From positions 1 to 7,365 of the forward strand of contig JAKDNC010000174.1 in assembly GCA_030452025.1 (NCBI GenBank): a stretch of 7,365 nucleotides of DNA. Reading direction: 5' to 3'. The position numbers were made by a program, and so were the translations under genes. Origin of the DNA: Nocardioides sp. (GTDB lineage Bacteria > Actinomycetota > Actinomycetes > Propionibacteriales > Nocardioidaceae). Below are positions 4,908 to 7,365 of the stretch, piece after piece (the first letter of the stretch is position 1; each line of letters starts with the position of its first letter). The notes under the pieces are model-generated. The model made no database searches and was not told where the DNA came from. It saw only the letters and a program-made list of their open reading frames with translations.

Positions 4908-6239
4908 GGCTCTCCTGATGATCTTGTCCCCCGAGGTGGTCACATGGTCGACGAACCTGATGCTGCGTGGGCGTGCGGCGGCATCGAGATCCTTGCAGGC
5001 CTCGCGCACCGCCGTCTTGATCTGGTCGATGTCCGCCCCGGGCACGGGCACGATCTCGACGGCGACGATCGACCCGGTCATCGGGTTCGGACGGCCGAAG
5101 GCCCTGGCCATGTCCACCCCGGCGACAGCACCGACCCGCTCCTCGATCGGCAACGGATGCACCTTCACGCCGCCGACGTTGACGATCTCCGAGCTGCGGC
5201 CGCGGAAGAGGATGCGATCGTCGGTCATCTCGACCAGATCGCCGGTCGGACGCCAGGCATCGGCATCGACGGGGTCCTCGCCGTAGTAGCCGAGCATCCC
5301 GATCCTCGAGCGCACCCACAGCTCACCGTCGACGACCTTCATCGCGACGTCCGCGTCCTCGCCGCGCGCCAGGACCTCCGTCGAGAGTCCGCTGCGACGA
5401 TCGCGCACGGAGCCGGTCGCGCCGAACTCGGAGGCGGCGTAGACCTGTGAGACCTCCGCGTCGGGGAACGCCGTACGGATCTGGGAGAGCAGCGGTGCGG
5501 GAATCGCCTCCCCGCCGAGCGTGATCTGTTGCAGCTCCGGTGTGGGGCCCCCGTCGGCACGGAGCTCGGCGAGCAGGAAGCGCCAGTACGTTGGGGTGGC
5601 GCTCGCGTGGGTCACGCCCAGGCCGCGCATCGCGGCGAGGCCCTCGACCGGCCGGCGCGGCGCCGGCGCGACCAGGGTGGCTCCGGCGGCGAAGACATGG
5701 AGCAGGACCTGGAGCCCGGCGAACTGGTGCAGCCCATAGGCCAACAGCCACCGTTGTCCGGGGGCGGGTCTGACCCGCCGGGTGGAACGGAGCAGTCGGG
5801 ACCAGTCGTGGCGGACGCCGCGGGGCGCGCCGGTGGTGCCGGTGGTGAGGACCAGGTGGGGACGATCGGGTCGGTGCACGGGGTCCGCGGCGTCGGCGCC
5901 GGCTCGGCCCTCGCCGTCGGCCCAGCGGGGGGACGAGCGGGGTTCGTCGATGATCAAGTCGTGGTCGAACCGCCAGGCCAGCTCCGCGACCTCGGCCTCG
6001 GAGACGGGCGGGTACTGGCACATCTCCACACCCACCGACGACGCCCCGGCCAACAACGCGATCATCACATCTGCCTGGTGGCTGAGCGCCGCGAACCGGG
6101 TCACCTCGTCCGCGACCAGCTCCGAGGCTGCGGCCTCGGCGGAGGCCAACAGGTCGGCGTAGGTCACCGAACGGTCGTGGGTCACGATGGCGACCCGAGC
6201 CGGGTCCTCGACGGCAACCCTGCGCAGCAGCTCGATCAA
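4902..6239 (-). CDS. AMP-forming acyl/aryl ligase (ANL superfamily)
   Basis: This enzyme activates a carboxylate with ATP to an acyl-adenylate and transfers it to a thiol, probably the phosphopantetheine of the ACP encoded just upstream. The 445-residue protein shows ANL core motifs in order: P-loop TTGTTGAPRG (132-141, with R where K is usual), QVYAASEFGA (265-274, E271), PTGDLV (331-336, D334), FRGRSSEIVNVGGVKVHP (345-362, R348) and the C-terminal TSGDKIIRR with catalytic K439. It is shorter than most acyl-CoA synthetases (about 500-550) and close in size to MenE-like members. No condensation or carrier domain is fused. The start is TTG at 6239, 4 nt after the ACP stop, with AAGG 9 nt upstream; no in-frame ATG occurs before residue 59. 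The substrate cannot be read from sequence. A CoA ligase role is the main alternative. Confidence 0.88.
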   Translation of the reverse strand: MIELLRRVAVEDPARVAIVTHDRSVTYADLLASAEAAASELVADEVTRFAALSHQADVMIALLAGASSVGVEMCQYPPVSEAEVAELAWRFDHDLIIDEPRSSPRWADGEGRAGADAADPVHRPDRPHLVLTTGTTGAPRGVRHDWSRLLRSTRRVRPAPGQRWLLAYGLHQFAGLQVLLHVFAAGATLVAPAPRRPVEGLAAMRGLGVTHASATPTYWRFLLAELRADGGPTPELQQITLGGEAIPAPLLSQIRTAFPDAEVSQVYAASEFGATGSVRDRRSGLSTEVLARGEDADVAMKVVDGELWVRSRIGMLGYYGEDPVDADAWRPTGDLVEMTDDRILFRGRSSEIVNVGGVKVHPLPIEERVGAVAGVDMARAFGRPNPMTGSIVAVEIVPVPGADIDQIKTAVREACKDLDAAARPRSIRFVDHVTTSGDKIIRRAQ

Positions 6240-6243
6240 GGGG

Positions 6244-6504
6244 TCAGACCTTGACGGCGCCGTAGAACACGACGATGTCCGCCAGCGTCTCCGGCATCTC
6301 GTCGCAGGAGAACGGGTCGGTGCCGAACTCGTCCTCGAGGACCGCGGAGAGCTCGGCGGTCTCCAGCGAGTCGAGCCCGGCGCCGTCGGCGTAGAGCGAG
6401 GTCTGTGCGTCGAATCCGTCGACCAGCTTGTCGAGGCGCGAGAGAAAGTCGGTGACAGCCTTCTCGATTCGTGCAGGCTCGACCTGCTCGGGTGTGACGT
6501 TCAT
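6244..6504 (-). CDS. Stand-alone acyl carrier protein
   Basis: This 86-residue acidic protein has the four-helix ACP pattern with the phosphopantetheine site GLDSL, S46 being the attachment serine, followed by an acidic recognition helix (ETAELSAVLEDEFG). It lacks the neighbouring sequence usual for the housekeeping AcpP and is in an operon with an acyl ligase and a ketoreductase, so it is probably a dedicated carrier. The ATG at 6504 is preferred over a more upstream in-frame start at 6540 because GAGGGAG lies 8 nt before it and the ACP fold begins there. It is the first gene of the leftward operon. It would need a phosphopantetheinyl transferase encoded elsewhere. Confidence 0.88.
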   Translation of the reverse strand: MNVTPEQVEPARIEKAVTDFLSRLDKLVDGFDAQTSLYADGAGLDSLETAELSAVLEDEFGTDPFSCDEMPETLADIVVFYGAVKV

Positions 6505-6564
6505 GATGCCTGCTCCCTCTTGGTTGCTCGCATGGCCCAACGAACCATGGTGGACGGAGTTACG

Positions 6565-6575
6565 TAGGCGCTACA
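6565..6575. promoter_or_regulatory. Short palindrome in the divergent spacer
   Basis: GTAGGCGCTAC is an inverted repeat (GTAG/CTAC around GCG) in the 80-bp spacer between the ACP gene and the acetyltransferase gene. It overlaps the first bases of the proposed -10 of the acetyltransferase gene, where a repressor could act on it. It is short and could be chance. Confidence 0.25.
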
Positions 6576-6577
6576 GT
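6572..6577 (+). promoter_or_regulatory. Candidate -10 box for a leaderless acetyltransferase transcript
   Basis: TACAGT fits the actinobacterial TANNNT -10 pattern and lies 7 nt before the GTG at 6585, the spacing typical of leaderless mRNAs. A weak -35-like TGGACG is at 6551-6556 with a short 15-nt spacer. No good SD precedes either possible start codon, which favours a leaderless reading. Confidence 0.4.
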
Positions 6578-6584
6578 CCGGCGG

Positions 6585-7271
6585 GTGCGAGCCGATATGA
6601 AGTATCCCCAGCCGCAGGGCCTCCGGGCGAAGCTGACCGAGAAACTCAAGGCGAAGGCCAGGCAGTGGGTCAACGGCCATCAGATGACCTACTTCGACTC
6701 CCCCGAGGGCGCCCGGATCGACTGGAGCTACCCGTCGTACCCCACGATGCGGGTCCTCCAGTCGGTCGAGAACGACGGCGAGCCGGTGCAGGTCGGGAAA
6801 TACTCCGGCATCCACTACACCACGGTCGTCATCCCCGGCGGCCTGCACCACATTGACTGGGTCTCGACCGTCCACGGCCACGTCGAGGACGGCGAGTGGG
6901 TCGACACCCCGGGCGCCATCCACAGCAACGGACCGGTGGTCTTCGGCAACGACGTCTTCGTCGCCTACGAGGCGGTGATCACCTCCGGGGTGACCGTCGG
7001 CGACGGCGCGATCGTGGCCACCCGCGCGGTCGTTGTCAAGGACGTCGAGCCCTTCTCGATCGTCGGCGGCAACCCCGCCCGGCACATCCGCTACCGCTTC
7101 GACGAGCCCACGCGCGAGGCGCTGCTGCGGATCAGGTGGTGGGACTGGTCGACCGGGAAGGTGGCCGCTCACAAGGACCAGATCCACTCTCCGGAGGTCG
7201 CGGCCTTCGTCGCCGGCCACGACCCGAGGCTGGGTACGCCGTCGTGCCCACTCTGCGCCCAGTCGGCGTGA
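6585..7271 (+). CDS. Hexapeptide-repeat O-acetyltransferase (XAT/CatB-like)
   Basis: The 228-residue protein is a left-handed beta-helix acyltransferase that would transfer acetyl from acetyl-CoA to a hydroxyl or amino group, probably of a sugar. GGLHHIDWVST (85-95) matches the catalytic-histidine loop of the XAT family. Hexapeptide turns follow (GPVVFGNDVFVAYEAVITSG at 116-135, then VTVGDGAIVATRAVVVKDV), and the family end-motif FSIVGGNPARHIRYRF (157-172) precedes a helical tail with RWWDW. The GTG at 6585 is used because a -10 box lies 7 nt upstream; an ATG at 6597 would remove four residues. The C-terminus ends CPLCAQSA, an unpaired CxxC unusual for the family. It diverges from the ACP operon and may decorate the same glycan. 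Confidence 0.85.
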   Translation: MRADMKYPQPQGLRAKLTEKLKAKARQWVNGHQMTYFDSPEGARIDWSYPSYPTMRVLQSVENDGEPVQVGKYSGIHYTTVVIPGGLHHIDWVSTVHGHVEDGEWVDTPGAIHSNGPVVFGNDVFVAYEAVITSGVTVGDGAIVATRAVVVKDVEPFSIVGGNPARHIRYRFDEPTREALLRIRWWDWSTGKVAAHKDQIHSPEVAAFVAGHDPRLGTPSCPLCAQSA

Positions 7272-7365
7272 ACTGACACAGATCACGGCCGAGGGGGGGC
7301 GCGGGGAGGAACCCGCCGAGGGAAAAAACACGCCCCCAGCCCCGGCAAGAGTGTTGTTGTGGGGC
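7272..7365. other. Non-coding, strongly foldable G/C-rich tail
   Basis: No convincing gene lies here. CTGACACAGATCACG (7273-7287) weakly resembles a CRP/GlxR-type site, with a fair right half (TCACG) and a poor left half. Further on, GCCGAGG near 7288 can pair with CCCCGGC near 7340, and GCGGG (7301-7305) pairs with CCCGC (7312-7316) around GAGGAA. An A6 run is at 7323-7328. This may be a terminator region for the acetyltransferase gene or the 5' leader of a gene beyond the window. I do not recognise a known riboswitch. Confidence 0.4.

Noticed and set aside
4298..4918. 206-codon rightward ORF over the reductase gene
   Set aside because: It is antisense to an SDR with all catalytic motifs, and shows no family features.
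7288..7365. Cyclic di-AMP (ydaO-type) or cobalamin riboswitch
   Set aside because: The segment is structured and follows a CRP-like site, but the conserved core sequences I would expect for either class are not recognisable, and the window ends too early.

Overview
This window is high-GC DNA that reads as an actinobacterial chromosome, plausibly Nocardioides-like (inference from base composition, GTG/TTG starts, a possible leaderless start, and an AbiEi/DUF559-type orphan gene). It looks like part of a locus that makes or decorates a cell-surface or secreted glycan. No rRNA, tRNA, CRISPR array or recognisable transposase is present.

Layout. Bases 1-24 hold the first eight codons of a leftward gene that runs off the window. 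Bases 25-256 are a leader/intergenic region with a small inverted repeat, a hexanucleotide microsatellite and a possible 27-codon Cys-Gly-rich upstream ORF. A rightward GDP-mannose 4,6-dehydratase gene (gmd) follows at 257-1234. Converging on it is a leftward orphan gene (1292-2149) that joins an N-terminal winged-helix (AbiEi-antitoxin-like) segment to a C-terminal DUF559/Vsr-like nuclease fold. This gene sits between two 61-nt copies of an inverted-repeat element in direct orientation, exactly 961 nt apart. From 6504 back to 2281 runs a tightly packed five-gene leftward operon: acyl carrier protein, AMP-forming acyl ligase, FabG-type short-chain reductase, atypical SGNH hydrolase/acyltransferase, and class I SAM methyltransferase. 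Gaps are 4 and 7 nt, then two ATGA stop/start overlaps. Diverging from the operon across an 80-bp spacer is a left-handed beta-helix (XAT/CatB-type) O-acetyltransferase at 6585-7271. The last 94 nt are non-coding, G/C-rich and strongly foldable.

How the genes may work together (inference). The ligase would activate a carboxylic acid and load it on the dedicated ACP. The SDR would reduce or otherwise tailor the acyl group while it is tethered. The SGNH protein could transfer or remove it on a sugar. The methyltransferase and the divergent acetyltransferase would add further decorations, and gmd supplies GDP-4-keto-6-deoxymannose for 6-deoxyhexose residues. No condensing enzyme or glycosyltransferase is visible here, so the acyl group and acceptor are unknown.

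The two observations most worth following are the paired 61-nt elements bracketing the nuclease-like gene, one of which supplies that gene's last codons and stop, and the self-contained ACP/ligase/reductase/SGNH/methyltransferase operon as a possible glycan-acylation module.
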